A DNA stretch of 64,000 bases from Sarcina ventriculi (GTDB lineage Bacteria > Bacillota > Clostridia > Clostridiales > Clostridiaceae): NCBI RefSeq assembly GCF_900456775.1, contig NZ_UAUL01000001.1:186001-250000 (forward strand), read 5' to 3'. The notes under the pieces were generated by a model. The model made no database searches. It was not told the origin of the DNA and worked only from the letters and a program-made list of their open reading frames with translations. The position numbers were made by a program, and so were the translations under genes. Every line of letters starts with the position of its first letter. Positions within the stretch are counted from its first letter, which is position 1. Shown here piece after piece: positions 52,829 through 63,103 of this stretch.

Positions 52829-53980
52829 TTAGTTAAGTATTGTAGCTATAATTTCATCACTATCAAATATGTCTCTAGTTTCAAACACCTCTTGCAATGC
52901 TTCTATATTTTCATCAGAATGCTCTACATCTTTAGAATACATATGCGCTATATCAACTAAATCTTCTTCTATAAAGTTACCTTTCTCTATCCATCTTACA
53001 ATAGATAATTCTTTAATCATCAACATACTTATTATAGCTAATTTTATTTTTGCAGACACATCATAATCAAATATTGCTTTCATAAAATATCTAAATATAA
53101 AATAAACTAAAATATTTTCAAATTTAAATAAACTTTTTTTATAATAATCATCAAATTCTTTATGTTTATATGTAAGTAAATTCTCATTTTCTTTAAAATA
53201 TTTTAATGCATTGTTTAAACATAGTGGATCATTTTCATTTATATGTCTAATATCCTTATAAACTTTGAAATATTCATATATATTTTTATATTTATCACCA
53301 CATTTTTGCTTATAAGTAGATAAACTTTTTTTTATTTTATCTAAAAACTTCTCATTGTTATATTCTTCTATGACATCTACTATTTCCGCCATATCTCCTA
53401 AATCTATTTTATCTTGAATCTCCTTAACAAATTTAAGTATTATACAAATTCTAATATCTAAGCCTAAATGTTTTTTTTGTAAAATACCAAAAATAACACT
53501 TCTGCAATTTAAAAAATTCAAAAAAACATCCTTATCAATATCACTCTCTAAAATATTTTCTGTTGTACTCTCACTTAATTTAAAATTAAAATTTTCTTCT
53601 GATTTTAATATTATTCTTGCAGATTCAGGGCAAGATAAAGAAATTCCAACTTCCTTTAAGTCAAAAAATTCTTCAGTATATCTTGGATATTCCTTGCATG
53701 TATGACATAGATAATCCTCTCCAAGGTTAGAGTAAATATCACATAGATTATGTTTATTTAAAAATGAACAATTTCCATTATCTAAAAGAAAAACTACATC
53801 TCCGTCCTCATCTTTAATTATTTTACTTTTTAAAACTTCTCCAAATTCATTATTTACATTTTTATAACGCTCATTTGTTATCTCATCAATAACTATTCCC
53901 CATCCTGCACAGCATGTATCTTCACACTTTTGTGCTATACACTTAAAATCATCAAAATAACTTGGTACTCTTACTTTCAT
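52829..53980 (-). CDS. fliB: Flagellin lysine-N-methylase
   Basis: A 383-residue FliB-family protein. The N-terminal Cys cluster is complete: FKCIAQKCEDTCCAGWGIVID, then NGNCSFLNKHNLCDIYSNLGEDYLCHTCKEYPR and LSCPESAR. This pattern, related to YkgJ Cys clusters, probably binds an Fe-S cluster. FliB methylates surface lysines of flagellin. No flagellar gene is present in the window, so it either acts in trans or modifies another target. It starts 57 bases upstream of the helicase gene in the same direction and could be co-transcribed with it. Confidence 0.9.
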   Translation of the reverse strand: MKVRVPSYFDDFKCIAQKCEDTCCAGWGIVIDEITNERYKNVNNEFGEVLKSKIIKDEDGDVVFLLDNGNCSFLNKHNLCDIYSNLGEDYLCHTCKEYPRYTEEFFDLKEVGISLSCPESARIILKSEENFNFKLSESTTENILESDIDKDVFLNFLNCRSVIFGILQKKHLGLDIRICIILKFVKEIQDKIDLGDMAEIVDVIEEYNNEKFLDKIKKSLSTYKQKCGDKYKNIYEYFKVYKDIRHINENDPLCLNNALKYFKENENLLTYKHKEFDDYYKKSLFKFENILVYFIFRYFMKAIFDYDVSAKIKLAIISMLMIKELSIVRWIEKGNFIEEDLVDIAHMYSKDVEHSDENIEALQEVFETRDIFDSDEIIATILN

Positions 53981-54069
53981 CTTATAAACTTCCTTTTTAT
54001 TATAATTAAAATCTTACCTTTTATTATAATAATTTATAACTTTAAGTTTCAATAATAATAAAATATAAA

Positions 54070-54096
54070 AAAAGCTAAGGATACTCCTTAGCTTTT
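54070..54096 (-). terminator. Terminator after the YczE-family gene
   Basis: A perfect 12-bp stem AAAAGCTAAGGA with 3-base loop, followed on the minus strand by a T run. Confidence 0.9.
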
Positions 54097-54104
54097 AATT
54101 TATT

Positions 54105-54758
54105 TTAAGCTGCTACAACTTTATCTTCTTTATTTGAACCAACTATTAAATCAACAACTTTTTTGCCATGAGGTAAACAAAATTGTATAAATGGTCCCAT
54201 AGCAAGCATTGCAATTATTGTTCCAACTCCAACTGTTCCTCCAATTAAGAATCCAACTATTAAAAATGTTGCATCTAAAGCAATTCTTATATATTTATAT
54301 TGTACTTTAGTTTTATCTTGAATTATAAATGGAACTATATCATTTGGAGCAACTCCAACATCACTTTCAGAAACTAATGAAAATCCTGCTGCTATTATAA
54401 ATACTCCAAGCACAACGATTAACATTTTAACAAAGAAGTTTGCAGATGCTATTGGAAATATTGATACAATTTTTGAAGATAAATCTATTATTGGACCAAC
54501 CCCAACAACACAGATTAAAGTTCCTATTTTTATACGTTTTCTTTCTATAAAAAGTATTGCAACAATTAATACAATTAATATTATTCTATTAGCTTGTCCA
54601 GGTGTTTTACCAAGTGTATTTGCTAACCCTTGTGTAAAAACTGTAAATGGATCTGAACCTATATTAGTTTCTAAAAACATAGCTACCCCAAACTGTATAA
54701 CACTCATACCTATAAAAAATAAAATTACTCTTTTTATAAAATTCATTGTCTTATTCAT
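54105..54758 (-). CDS. YczE/YyaS/YitT-family membrane protein
   Basis: A 217-residue protein with five to six membrane helices. The motif GVAMFLETNIGSDPFTVFTQGLANTLGKTPGQAN near the N-terminus, echoed later by GFSLVSESDVGVAPNDIVPFII, is the internal duplication of YczE-type proteins. In Bacillus, YczE affects surfactin production by an unknown route; function here is not known. It is transcribed after the NEAT-protein gene but behind a strong terminator, so it has its own promoter. A near-palindromic TGCGAATCGTTTGCA (54798-54812) lies 40 bases upstream. Confidence 0.85.
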   Translation of the reverse strand: MNKTMNFIKRVILFFIGMSVIQFGVAMFLETNIGSDPFTVFTQGLANTLGKTPGQANRIILIVLIVAILFIERKRIKIGTLICVVGVGPIIDLSSKIVSIFPIASANFFVKMLIVVLGVFIIAAGFSLVSESDVGVAPNDIVPFIIQDKTKVQYKYIRIALDATFLIVGFLIGGTVGVGTIIAMLAMGPFIQFCLPHGKKVVDLIVGSNKEDKVVAA

Positions 54759-54797
54759 TAAGCCTCACCCCTACTATGATTAATTTTACATTTAATC

Positions 54798-54812
54798 TGC
54801 GAATCGTTTGCA
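54798..54812 (-). promoter_or_regulatory. Possible operator before the YczE-family gene
   Basis: TGCGAATCGTTTGCA is an imperfect dyad (two mismatched pairs) with two CpG steps in a very AT-rich setting. It resembles LacI/CcpA-type operators only loosely. Confidence 0.3.
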
Positions 54813-54960
54813 TTTCCTACTGCTTGTATTTATTTTATAATACATTTTTTACATTGTCAATGTTTTCATTCAAAAAAAGTCAAAAACATTTATTTTTAAG
54901 GAAAAAAAGTTTTTAATATATTATTTTAATAATAATTTAATATATGTAAAATTATAGTAT

Positions 54961-55003
54961 AAAAACTATATTAAAATAGAACAACTATTTTAATATAGTT
55001 TTT
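54961..55003 (-). terminator. Terminator after the NEAT-protein gene
   Basis: A perfect 19-bp stem with loop AACAA, followed on the minus strand by TTTTTATAC. Confidence 0.92.
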
Positions 55004-55021
55004 GTTAAAATAATATTCATA

Positions 55022-56965
55022 CTATTTTTTTATATTTTTCTTTTTATTTCTCAAGAATATTACTGCTAACCCTCCTAATATTCCAGTTGTTATCATTGTT
55101 GTTAATGTTGATATTATAATAGTTTTAAAGGCACTTGTTCCATTGTCATTGCTAGGTGTATTTAGTGAAGCTAAAGTTTGAATTGCTGATTCATCTTCTT
55201 CTGCTTCATTTTTAGCTACCTCACCCTCTTCTACTAATGTCATAGTATCTTCTAAAAGCGATACTCCAAATTCTATTGTTTTGTTTATTGGCACTATAAG
55301 CATAGACATTTTTATTTCATCATTTACACTACCTATTTCGAACTTAAAAGTGCTTGTACCTTTATCCTCATCACTAATATTTTTCATAGAATATTCTACT
55401 TCTCTACCATTAACCATTATTTTTATATTGTCCATAGCACTAGTACCTACAAAAGTTAGAGTTAAGTAATATTTTCCATCAATCTCCTCTAAAGTACTTG
55501 TACTATTTAAATATTTTTTAACCATCATTTTTCCAACAGCACTATCACTTACAACTTCATTTTCTATTGTATACTTTTTAAAATATTCTGTTGCTTCTAT
55601 TTCTTCTAATTCACTATTACTCTCCGTTTTGCTTTTGCTAGTTTTATCGCCTGTTGTAGATGATTTAGAATTTGAATCGTTGTTTGATGAATTGCCACTA
55701 GTACTACTAGTATTATTATTTTTTGAAGAATTAGTTGATGTTACTGCTAAAGTACTAGCTGTTCCCAAAGATTTATTAGCCTCTGTCTTGCTTATTTGTT
55801 GCATAGTATTTTCTAAAATATCCACACCAAATGATATATTCATATCTGACATAGTTATATAAGCTGAAAGAGTTATCTTTGAATTTACACTACCTACTTT
55901 AAATCTTATATCTTTAGTATTATTTGAGCTATTACTTCTAACAGTTTCATAATTTACATTAGTACCATCAACAGAAACTTTTACATTAGTCATAACATCA
56001 AGCTGTGACAATCCTAAAGTCACATACGTTACACCATCTATAACCTCTATATAAGAAGTGCTACTTACAGCAGCCCTAGCTGCACTATATCCAATCGGAC
56101 TATTTGACAATATTTCATTTTGGACTTTATAAATAACAGTATTTGTATTTTGTGTTGCTGTTGGAGCTTGTATACTACTTGAATTATTATTTGCCCCTGT
56201 ATTACCTACTCCATTTCCCAATGTATTACTGTTTTGTCCTATATCATTTCCACTACTAGGTTTATTATTGTTATTATTAGGCTTATTATTGCTACTATTA
56301 TCATTATTAGGTGGGGTAGTATTATTTTGATTATTATTTTGATCATTATCCTTGTTATTTTCTATATTTTCATTTTTATTTTCATCATTTGGAGTGTTAT
56401 TAGGATTATTATCTGGAGTTTCAGTGCTATCATCTGGTGTATTTTCAGAATCTTGTTCATTATCTCCTATATTTCCATTATTATCATCTGGTGCTATATC
56501 TATATTTGCAGTATCTAATAACACTCTAAACGAAACATCCATTACATGAAAACCTAAATTTATGACAGTTGCAACTTCAATATTATCTTCTAAAGAATTT
56601 AAGTTAAACTCTACCTCAATTGATTTATCCCCAGTTTCTTTTTGTGAATAAGAAACCTCTTCTCCATTTACTTTAATTCTAATATTAGTCATTATGTTTT
56701 TCTCAGTAAACTCTAAACTAGCTTTAATACCATCTTCTGATATAGTAATTTTACTTTCTTCTGTTACGTATTTTCTAGCTGATGACTGAGCATCTGAATC
56801 AACTCTTAAAGTACTATTAGATACATTATAAACCCCATGCGCATATTTTTTATTTTCGCTACTAAAACTCTCTATCTCATTATTTTCCGTGGCAAAAACT
56901 TCTACCGGCATATACCCTGCCATAAGAGATGCTGCTATCATTAATGCTATTGTATTTTTTTTCAT
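55022..56965 (-). CDS. Surface protein with three NEAT domains
   Basis: A 647-residue protein: signal peptide (1-25, cut after VFA), NEAT domains at about 44-155, 278-392 and 466-583, Asn/Asp/Pro- and Asn/Ser-rich linkers, and a C-terminal membrane helix (about 618-640) with a KKKNIKK tail; no LPxTG sortase motif. Each NEAT has the lip helix (SSARKYVTEES, SAARAAVSSTS, MMVKKYLNSTS) and the strand MTNIRIKVNG or equivalent. NEAT domains carry haem in iron-scavenging systems. The usual haem-ligand motif YxxxY is absent: the positions read MDVSF, MNISF and KTIEF. It is last in a Fur-box-controlled set after the DUF454 gene. Confidence 0.88.
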   Translation of the reverse strand: MKKNTIALMIAASLMAGYMPVEVFATENNEIESFSSENKKYAHGVYNVSNSTLRVDSDAQSSARKYVTEESKITISEDGIKASLEFTEKNIMTNIRIKVNGEEVSYSQKETGDKSIEVEFNLNSLEDNIEVATVINLGFHVMDVSFRVLLDTANIDIAPDDNNGNIGDNEQDSENTPDDSTETPDNNPNNTPNDENKNENIENNKDNDQNNNQNNTTPPNNDNSSNNKPNNNNNKPSSGNDIGQNSNTLGNGVGNTGANNNSSSIQAPTATQNTNTVIYKVQNEILSNSPIGYSAARAAVSSTSYIEVIDGVTYVTLGLSQLDVMTNVKVSVDGTNVNYETVRSNSSNNTKDIRFKVGSVNSKITLSAYITMSDMNISFGVDILENTMQQISKTEANKSLGTASTLAVTSTNSSKNNNTSSTSGNSSNNDSNSKSSTTGDKTSKSKTESNSELEEIEATEYFKKYTIENEVVSDSAVGKMMVKKYLNSTSTLEEIDGKYYLTLTFVGTSAMDNIKIMVNGREVEYSMKNISDEDKGTSTFKFEIGSVNDEIKMSMLIVPINKTIEFGVSLLEDTMTLVEEGEVAKNEAEEDESAIQTLASLNTPSNDNGTSAFKTIIISTLTTMITTGILGGLAVIFLRNKKKNIKK

Positions 56966-56966
56966 T

Positions 56967-57359
56967 TTAAAAATCCCCCTCTTTAACTGGTTTTATAGTT
57001 TTTATTTTAAATATAAAATAATAAAATTTAAAAAATATTAATGCTACTAAAAGTATTTTTACATGCAAGTTATCTAATAAAATAAGCGGAAAAGCCATCA
57101 TAAAATCTGCAAAAGCAAGAATTGTAATCTTCTGTTTTAATGTCATAGCTTTTTCTTTAACAAAACTTTCTAGATGCTTTTTATAAATCTTACTTTCAGT
57201 AAACCATTTATGAAACCTTTCAGAGCCTTTAGCAAAACAAAAAGAAGCCAAAAGTAAAAAAGGTGTAGTAGGTAAAACAGGTAGTATTACTCCTATTGCC
57301 CCTAATAAAAATGTAATTAATCCTACTGCTATATAAATATATTTTTTAATTTTATTCAT
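56967..57359 (-). CDS. DUF454 (YbaN-like) membrane protein
   Basis: A 130-residue protein with three to four membrane helices. The DUF454 signature is complete: FLLGAIGVILPVLPTTPFLLLASFCFAKGSERFHKWFTESKIYKKHL. In many bacteria this small inner-membrane protein is encoded next to haem or iron genes. Its stop is one base before the NEAT gene's start, so the two are an operon. Confidence 0.9.
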   Translation of the reverse strand: MNKIKKYIYIAVGLITFLLGAIGVILPVLPTTPFLLLASFCFAKGSERFHKWFTESKIYKKHLESFVKEKAMTLKQKITILAFADFMMAFPLILLDNLHVKILLVALIFFKFYYFIFKIKTIKPVKEGDF

Positions 57360-57425
57360 ATAAAAAACTCCTTACACTAATTTAAACTTTATCTTTAATT
57401 ATCTTTTATCAAATAAACTAAAAAT

Positions 57426-57725
57426 TTATATATCTAACATATGCCTAACAAGCTCTATTGGATTATATATAATAAGTCTAATTCCTGAAAATCTCATAAC
57501 CTCTTTAATCTTTGCTCGCATATCTTTTTTATAGCAATGTATTGTACATTTTCCACAAGTTGATTTATTATCTCCAAACTTGCAAAAATCTAATCTTTTA
57601 TGAGCATACTCTAAAAGTTCATTACATTCATCACAAAATTCATTCTTTTTACTCTTATGCTTTTTTCTACAATAAATATTTATCATAAGTTTGATAATCT
57701 TTTTTTCTCTTTGAATCCTTCCCAT
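57426..57725 (-). CDS. Nitrous-oxide-stimulated-promoter family Cys protein
   Basis: A 99-residue protein with the pattern EKKIIKLMINIYCRKKHKSKKNEFCDECNELLEYAHKRLDFCKFGDNKSTCGKCTIHCYKKDMRAKIKEVMRFSG. This is the family of that name (PF11756-type): eight Cys in C-x2-C pairs, probably binding a metal or Fe-S cluster, with unknown biochemical role. It is first in the leftward set with DUF454 and NEAT genes, and a Fur box lies 33 bases upstream of its start. Confidence 0.85.
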   Translation of the reverse strand: MGRIQREKKIIKLMINIYCRKKHKSKKNEFCDECNELLEYAHKRLDFCKFGDNKSTCGKCTIHCYKKDMRAKIKEVMRFSGIRLIIYNPIELVRHMLDI

Positions 57726-57757
57726 ACAAACTCCTCTCTAATTTATATAATTAATTA

Positions 57758-57772
57758 TGATTATTATTATCA
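57758..57772 (-). promoter_or_regulatory. Fur box
   Basis: TGATTATTATTATCA matches the 7-1-7 Fur consensus TGATAATNATTATCA at all but one position. It lies between the CydC-like gene and the start of the Cys-protein/DUF454/NEAT set. Confidence 0.65.
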
Positions 57773-57824
57773 TTTGAAAAATATAATTATCCATATATCT
57801 ATACTTTTTAATAAAGTATCTTCT

Positions 57825-59495
57825 TTAAATAATTACTAAATTTCCATCCTCTAATCTATAAGTTTTATCACATATTGCTGTAGTTGATTTTCTATGAGAT
57901 ATTAAAACTATTGTTTTATCTTTGCAATTTTCCTTTATAGATTTTAATATTTCACCTTCGTTTAACGTATCTAAATTGCTAGTTGGCTCATCTAAAATTA
58001 AAACTTCACTATTTCTTAAAAATGCCCTAGCAAGTCCTATTCTTTGTCTTTCTCCTGCTGATAAATTCCCACCAAGTTCTGATACCCTAGTTTCATAACC
58101 ATTAGGCAAAGTTTCTATAAAGCTATGAATAGAAGCTTTTTTAGCCGCTTCAATAACCTCTTCCTTAGTAGCATTTTTATTTCCAAGTTTTATATTATCT
58201 AGTATAGATTCATTAAAAAGATAAGTTTCTTGACTAACTAAAGTTTGAGAATTTCTTAAAGAACTTGTGTTAATATTTTTAATACTCTTATTATTAATTT
58301 TTATATCACCATTATTTACGTCCCAAAATCTCATAAGAAGCTTAACAAATGTACTCTTACCTATCCCACTTTCTCCAATTAAAGCAATTTTGTCACCTTT
58401 TTTTATCTCTATGGAAGCCTTATTAAATACTCTCTTATCTCTATTTTCATAAGAAAAGTCAACATTTTTATAACTAATTGAATCACAAGCAATTTCTTCT
58501 CCTTTAAATACTTCTACAACTTGTGGTTCTTCATCCATTAAATCAAAAAGTCTTTGAGCTGATGCAAATGTTTGAAGCAGTGTATTTGATAAATTGCTAA
58601 GAGCCACAACAGGACCAAATGATGACGCAATGATTACTGTTACTAAAATCATTGATGTAAAACTTATATTATTTAATGAATATTGATAAAAAGAAACCCC
58701 TATAAAAGTTAATATTGCACTCATTATAGTTAAATCTGTAATAGACCTAACTAAACCTTCATGTTTTTTTATTTTATCTAAACTTTCGTTCATTGTTCTA
58801 GAAGAATTATTAATTTCTTTTAATCTCTCTTCACCATTTTTAAATTGCAAAACTTCTTTTAATCCTCTTAAAGAATCTAAAACGTAGTTATTACAATCCC
58901 CAACAACTTGTCTATATTTAACCCCTGCATCCTTGCCTAAATTAGATGAAAAATAAGGAATAACAAATCCTACTATTAAAAAGAATATCAAAGCTAAAAT
59001 CCCAAACAACGGATTTATACTATATAAAACTATCGAAATTATACTGTTTGTAATTAAAGCTATAGCAATTGGAGCTATTGTATGAGCATAAAATACCTCT
59101 AAAAGTTCAATATCAGATGTTATAAGTGATATAAGTTTTCCCTTTTCTTTTCCTTCAAGCTTTGCTGGAGCCAATTTTCTAAGTTTTAAAAATATTTTAT
59201 CTCTTAATATATAAAGGATTTTAAATGCTATGTAATGCCCTGAAAGTTGTTCAGCATATCTTAATAACCCTCTTAAAACAGCACAAATCACCATAATAGC
59301 TATCGCACCTTTAAATGTTATAAATGTTACATCTCCTAAAACTGTACCAAGAGCTATTACACCAAAACTTGCTATAGATATTGCAGCTAAATATCCTAAA
59401 ATCCCCATAGTTATAGTTATTAACATGATTGAAACTAATGGTTTAAGTTCTAGTATAAGTCTTTTCATAATTTGAAGACCAGACTTTCTTTTCAT
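57825..59495 (-). CDS. CydC-like ABC exporter subunit
   Basis: A 556-residue half-transporter. I choose ATG 59495 (MKRKSGLQIMKRL), 10 bases after GGAGG; an upstream in-frame GTG (59504) abuts that site. Six membrane helices with ASFGVIALGTVLGDVTF and AEQLSGHYIAFKILYILRDKIF, typical of CydC. The ATPase has Walker A GESGIGKSTFVKLL, a variant signature NLSAGERQRIGLARAFL and Walker B VLILDEPTSNLD. It forms a heterodimer with the product of 59498. CydDC exports thiols or handles haem for cytochrome bd. Since no cyd genes are nearby and Fur boxes are, haem- or iron-linked transport is more likely. Confidence 0.88.
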   Translation of the reverse strand: MKRKSGLQIMKRLILELKPLVSIMLITITMGILGYLAAISIASFGVIALGTVLGDVTFITFKGAIAIMVICAVLRGLLRYAEQLSGHYIAFKILYILRDKIFLKLRKLAPAKLEGKEKGKLISLITSDIELLEVFYAHTIAPIAIALITNSIISIVLYSINPLFGILALIFFLIVGFVIPYFSSNLGKDAGVKYRQVVGDCNNYVLDSLRGLKEVLQFKNGEERLKEINNSSRTMNESLDKIKKHEGLVRSITDLTIMSAILTFIGVSFYQYSLNNISFTSMILVTVIIASSFGPVVALSNLSNTLLQTFASAQRLFDLMDEEPQVVEVFKGEEIACDSISYKNVDFSYENRDKRVFNKASIEIKKGDKIALIGESGIGKSTFVKLLMRFWDVNNGDIKINNKSIKNINTSSLRNSQTLVSQETYLFNESILDNIKLGNKNATKEEVIEAAKKASIHSFIETLPNGYETRVSELGGNLSAGERQRIGLARAFLRNSEVLILDEPTSNLDTLNEGEILKSIKENCKDKTIVLISHRKSTTAICDKTYRLEDGNLVII

Positions 59496-59497
59496 TT

Positions 59498-61297
59498 TTA
59501 GCACACCTCCCTTATACTCTCTAACTCTTCCTGTTTATTTACCATATCAAAATAATATGATTTGTTTTGCATAAGACTATCATGACTTCCTTCTTCAACT
59601 AGTTTTCCTTTATTAAGTACATATATTTTTTTAGCATCTTTTACGTTTGCTAATCTATGAGATATTACAAGAATTGTTTTTTTCTTTGAAAGATCATAAA
59701 TAGCCTTCCATATATTTTCCTCACTTTCCACATCTATATTTGATGTAGCTTCGTCAAATATAATCATTTCCCTATTAGACAAGATAGCTCTAGCTAAAGC
59801 AAGCCTTTGCTTTTGTCCTCCTGATAAATTGCTTCCACTTTGTCCTACATAAGTTAATAAGCCATCCTTTAAAGAATTTACAAAGTCATACAGCCTAGCT
59901 GTTTTTAATGCTTTTACTATCTCTTTTTCTGAAGCGCTTTTATTAGCTACCATTAAATTGTCTAAAATGGTTCCATTAAATATATAACTATTAGTCGAAA
60001 CTATTGCTATATTATCATATATCTTATCCATTGATATTTCCTCTAAATCCACATTGTTTAGCAAAATATTACCTTGTGTTACCCTGTACTCATTTAATAT
60101 TAAAGATGCAATAGTACTTTTTCCTGAACCACTTTCACCAACAATTGCAGTTAAACCTTTATCTTCTATATTTAAATTTATATTGCTTATTACCTCTCTC
60201 TCTCCATCATAACTAAATGAAACATTCTTCAAACTAACACTCATATTTTCATTGTTCCAAACTATATCATTATTGATATTTTTTTCTCTCTCTTTAGCAT
60301 CTAAAATTTTAAAAATTCTATCACTAGCAGCCATGCCATTCATTGCTATATGAAAATACGAACCTAAAAGTCTAAGTGGTATAAAAAATTCTGATGATAA
60401 AATAATTATTATAAATAAACTTCCTGGCATTATCTGCCCATTTTTAAACTGTATTAAGGCAACTATTGTACCTAGCGCTGCTCCCCCAAAAGCTACTAAA
60501 TCCATTATAGTAATAGAATTAAGTTGCATGCTTAAAACTTTCATAGTAATTTTTCTAAAATTTTCAGCTTCTTCATTCATTTTTTTATGTCTATCTTCAT
60601 CAACATCAAATACTTTTAAAGTTGTTAACCCTTGAAGATTTTCTAAAAATGTTCCACCAAGATCCGAATAAGATTTCCAATAATCCTTTAAAATTCTTTT
60701 TGCTATTTTCATGATTGCTATAATTGATATTGGAATTAAAGGAACACACAAAATGAAAACTAAAGCAGCTTTTATTGATATAAAACTCATAAAAATAAAC
60801 AAAGTTACAGGAACTAAAAGAGAATAAAAAAACTGAGGTAAATATTTCCCAAAATAAATTTCTAATTGTTCAATCCCCTCAACTGCTAATTGAACTATCC
60901 CAGATGTGCTTTCATAAGATGTATAAGAATGTCCAAGGTTTAAAAGTTTCTTGTATAAACTATCTCTTAAAATTATTCTTGCGTTAGATGACGCTAAATT
61001 TGAAAATTTAGTATATAAGCTATTGCAAATGCATCTAATTATTATAAGTACACTTATAATAATACTCCCACTAAGCAACGAAATATTACCAATTATATTA
61101 AAAGATTTAAAACTTTCTATAATACTGCTATTAGAAAAATTTAAAGTGTTACCTAGATACACATTATTAATAAAACCACCTATTAAAAATACTATGCCTA
61201 TATTACACAATACAGAAATCCAATTTGCTAAAACAGTAAATCCTATATACTTTTTTGAATTATTGCAAAGATTTATTAACCTTTTATTTATCATCAT
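59498..61297 (-). CDS. CydD-like ABC exporter subunit
   Basis: A 599-residue half-transporter with six membrane helices, including LYKKLLNLGHSYTSYESTSGIVQLAVEGIEQLEIYFGKYLPQFFYS, a CydD hallmark. ATPase: Walker A GESGSGKSTIASLIL, signature NLSGGQKQRLALARAIL, Walker B MIIFDEATSNIDVESEE, switch VISHRLANV. It is the first gene of the pair; its stop lies 2 bases before the next ATG. A Fur box and a good sigma-A promoter are just upstream, so expression should rise under iron shortage. Confidence 0.9.
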   Translation of the reverse strand: MMINKRLINLCNNSKKYIGFTVLANWISVLCNIGIVFLIGGFINNVYLGNTLNFSNSSIIESFKSFNIIGNISLLSGSIIISVLIIIRCICNSLYTKFSNLASSNARIILRDSLYKKLLNLGHSYTSYESTSGIVQLAVEGIEQLEIYFGKYLPQFFYSLLVPVTLFIFMSFISIKAALVFILCVPLIPISIIAIMKIAKRILKDYWKSYSDLGGTFLENLQGLTTLKVFDVDEDRHKKMNEEAENFRKITMKVLSMQLNSITIMDLVAFGGAALGTIVALIQFKNGQIMPGSLFIIIILSSEFFIPLRLLGSYFHIAMNGMAASDRIFKILDAKEREKNINNDIVWNNENMSVSLKNVSFSYDGEREVISNINLNIEDKGLTAIVGESGSGKSTIASLILNEYRVTQGNILLNNVDLEEISMDKIYDNIAIVSTNSYIFNGTILDNLMVANKSASEKEIVKALKTARLYDFVNSLKDGLLTYVGQSGSNLSGGQKQRLALARAILSNREMIIFDEATSNIDVESEENIWKAIYDLSKKKTILVISHRLANVKDAKKIYVLNKGKLVEEGSHDSLMQNKSYYFDMVNKQEELESIREVC

Positions 61298-61318
61298 AAG
61301 TAATCCCCCCTATCTTGT

Positions 61319-61333
61319 TGATAATAATTATCA
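61319..61333 (-). promoter_or_regulatory. Fur box, perfect 7-1-7
   Basis: TGATAATAATTATCA is a perfect palindrome and exact match to the Fur consensus. It lies 22 bases before the CydD-like start and about 20 bases downstream of the -10 box, a position that blocks transcription when iron is plentiful. Confidence 0.85.
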
Positions 61334-61352
61334 TTATTATTTTCACTATACA

Positions 61353-61381
61353 AATATACCCCAATTAATAATAATTTTCAA
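61353..61381 (-). promoter_or_regulatory. Sigma-A promoter of the CydDC-like pair
   Basis: On the minus strand TTGAAA (61381-61376), 17 bases, TATATT (61358-61353). Confidence 0.7.
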
Positions 61382-61415
61382 TAACTTTTCAAATTTTTCT
61401 AAAAATTATAAAATA

Positions 61416-61456
61416 AAAAGGTAATTATACCAAATTATTTAGCACAATTACCTTTT
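61416..61456 (-). terminator. Terminator after the GH1 gene
   Basis: AAAAGGTAATT pairs exactly with AATTACCTTTT, T-rich on the far side of the minus strand. Confidence 0.85.
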
Positions 61457-61485
61457 ACCATAACAAAAACTTACTAAACCACTAA

Positions 61486-62934
<1,449 letters not shown>

Positions 62935-62960
62935 TTAATTTATCCATTTTCTTCATCTTT

Positions 62961-62989
62961 ATTTTATTTATTTTTTGAACTTTTGTCAA
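62961..62989 (-). promoter_or_regulatory. Sigma-A promoter of the GH1 gene
   Basis: On the minus strand TTGACA (62989-62984), 17 bases, TAAAAT (62966-62961), about 55 bases before the start codon. Confidence 0.7.
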
Positions 62990-63047
62990 TAAATAATCCA
63001 TTTAAAATTCAAATAAAGAATTTTTATATCTTAATCATATAAAAAAA

Positions 63048-63073
63048 CTGCATAGAAATTTCTTTCTACACAG
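63048..63073 (-). terminator. Terminator after the DeoR gene
   Basis: An 11-base arm pair (starting CTG/CAG with a 2-base internal mismatch, loop TTTC), followed on the minus strand by a run of seven T. Confidence 0.75.
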
Positions 63074-63103
63074 CTTTTCTTATTTATATGCTTTTAGCAA
63101 CTA

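Noticed and set aside
54798-54812. CcpA (cre) site before the YczE-family gene
   Set aside because: The dyad has two mismatched pairs and does not fit the cre consensus at several positions; kept only as a low-confidence operator.
56234-56549. Ile- and Ser-rich frames opposite the Asn/Asp-rich linker of the NEAT protein
   Set aside because: They are complements of AAT/GAT-rich codons in a low-complexity linker, without start signals.
57825-61297. True cydDC of a cytochrome bd oxidase operon
   Set aside because: Subunit features are CydC/CydD-like, but no cydAB genes are adjacent and a Fur box controls the pair, so the symbol was not assigned.
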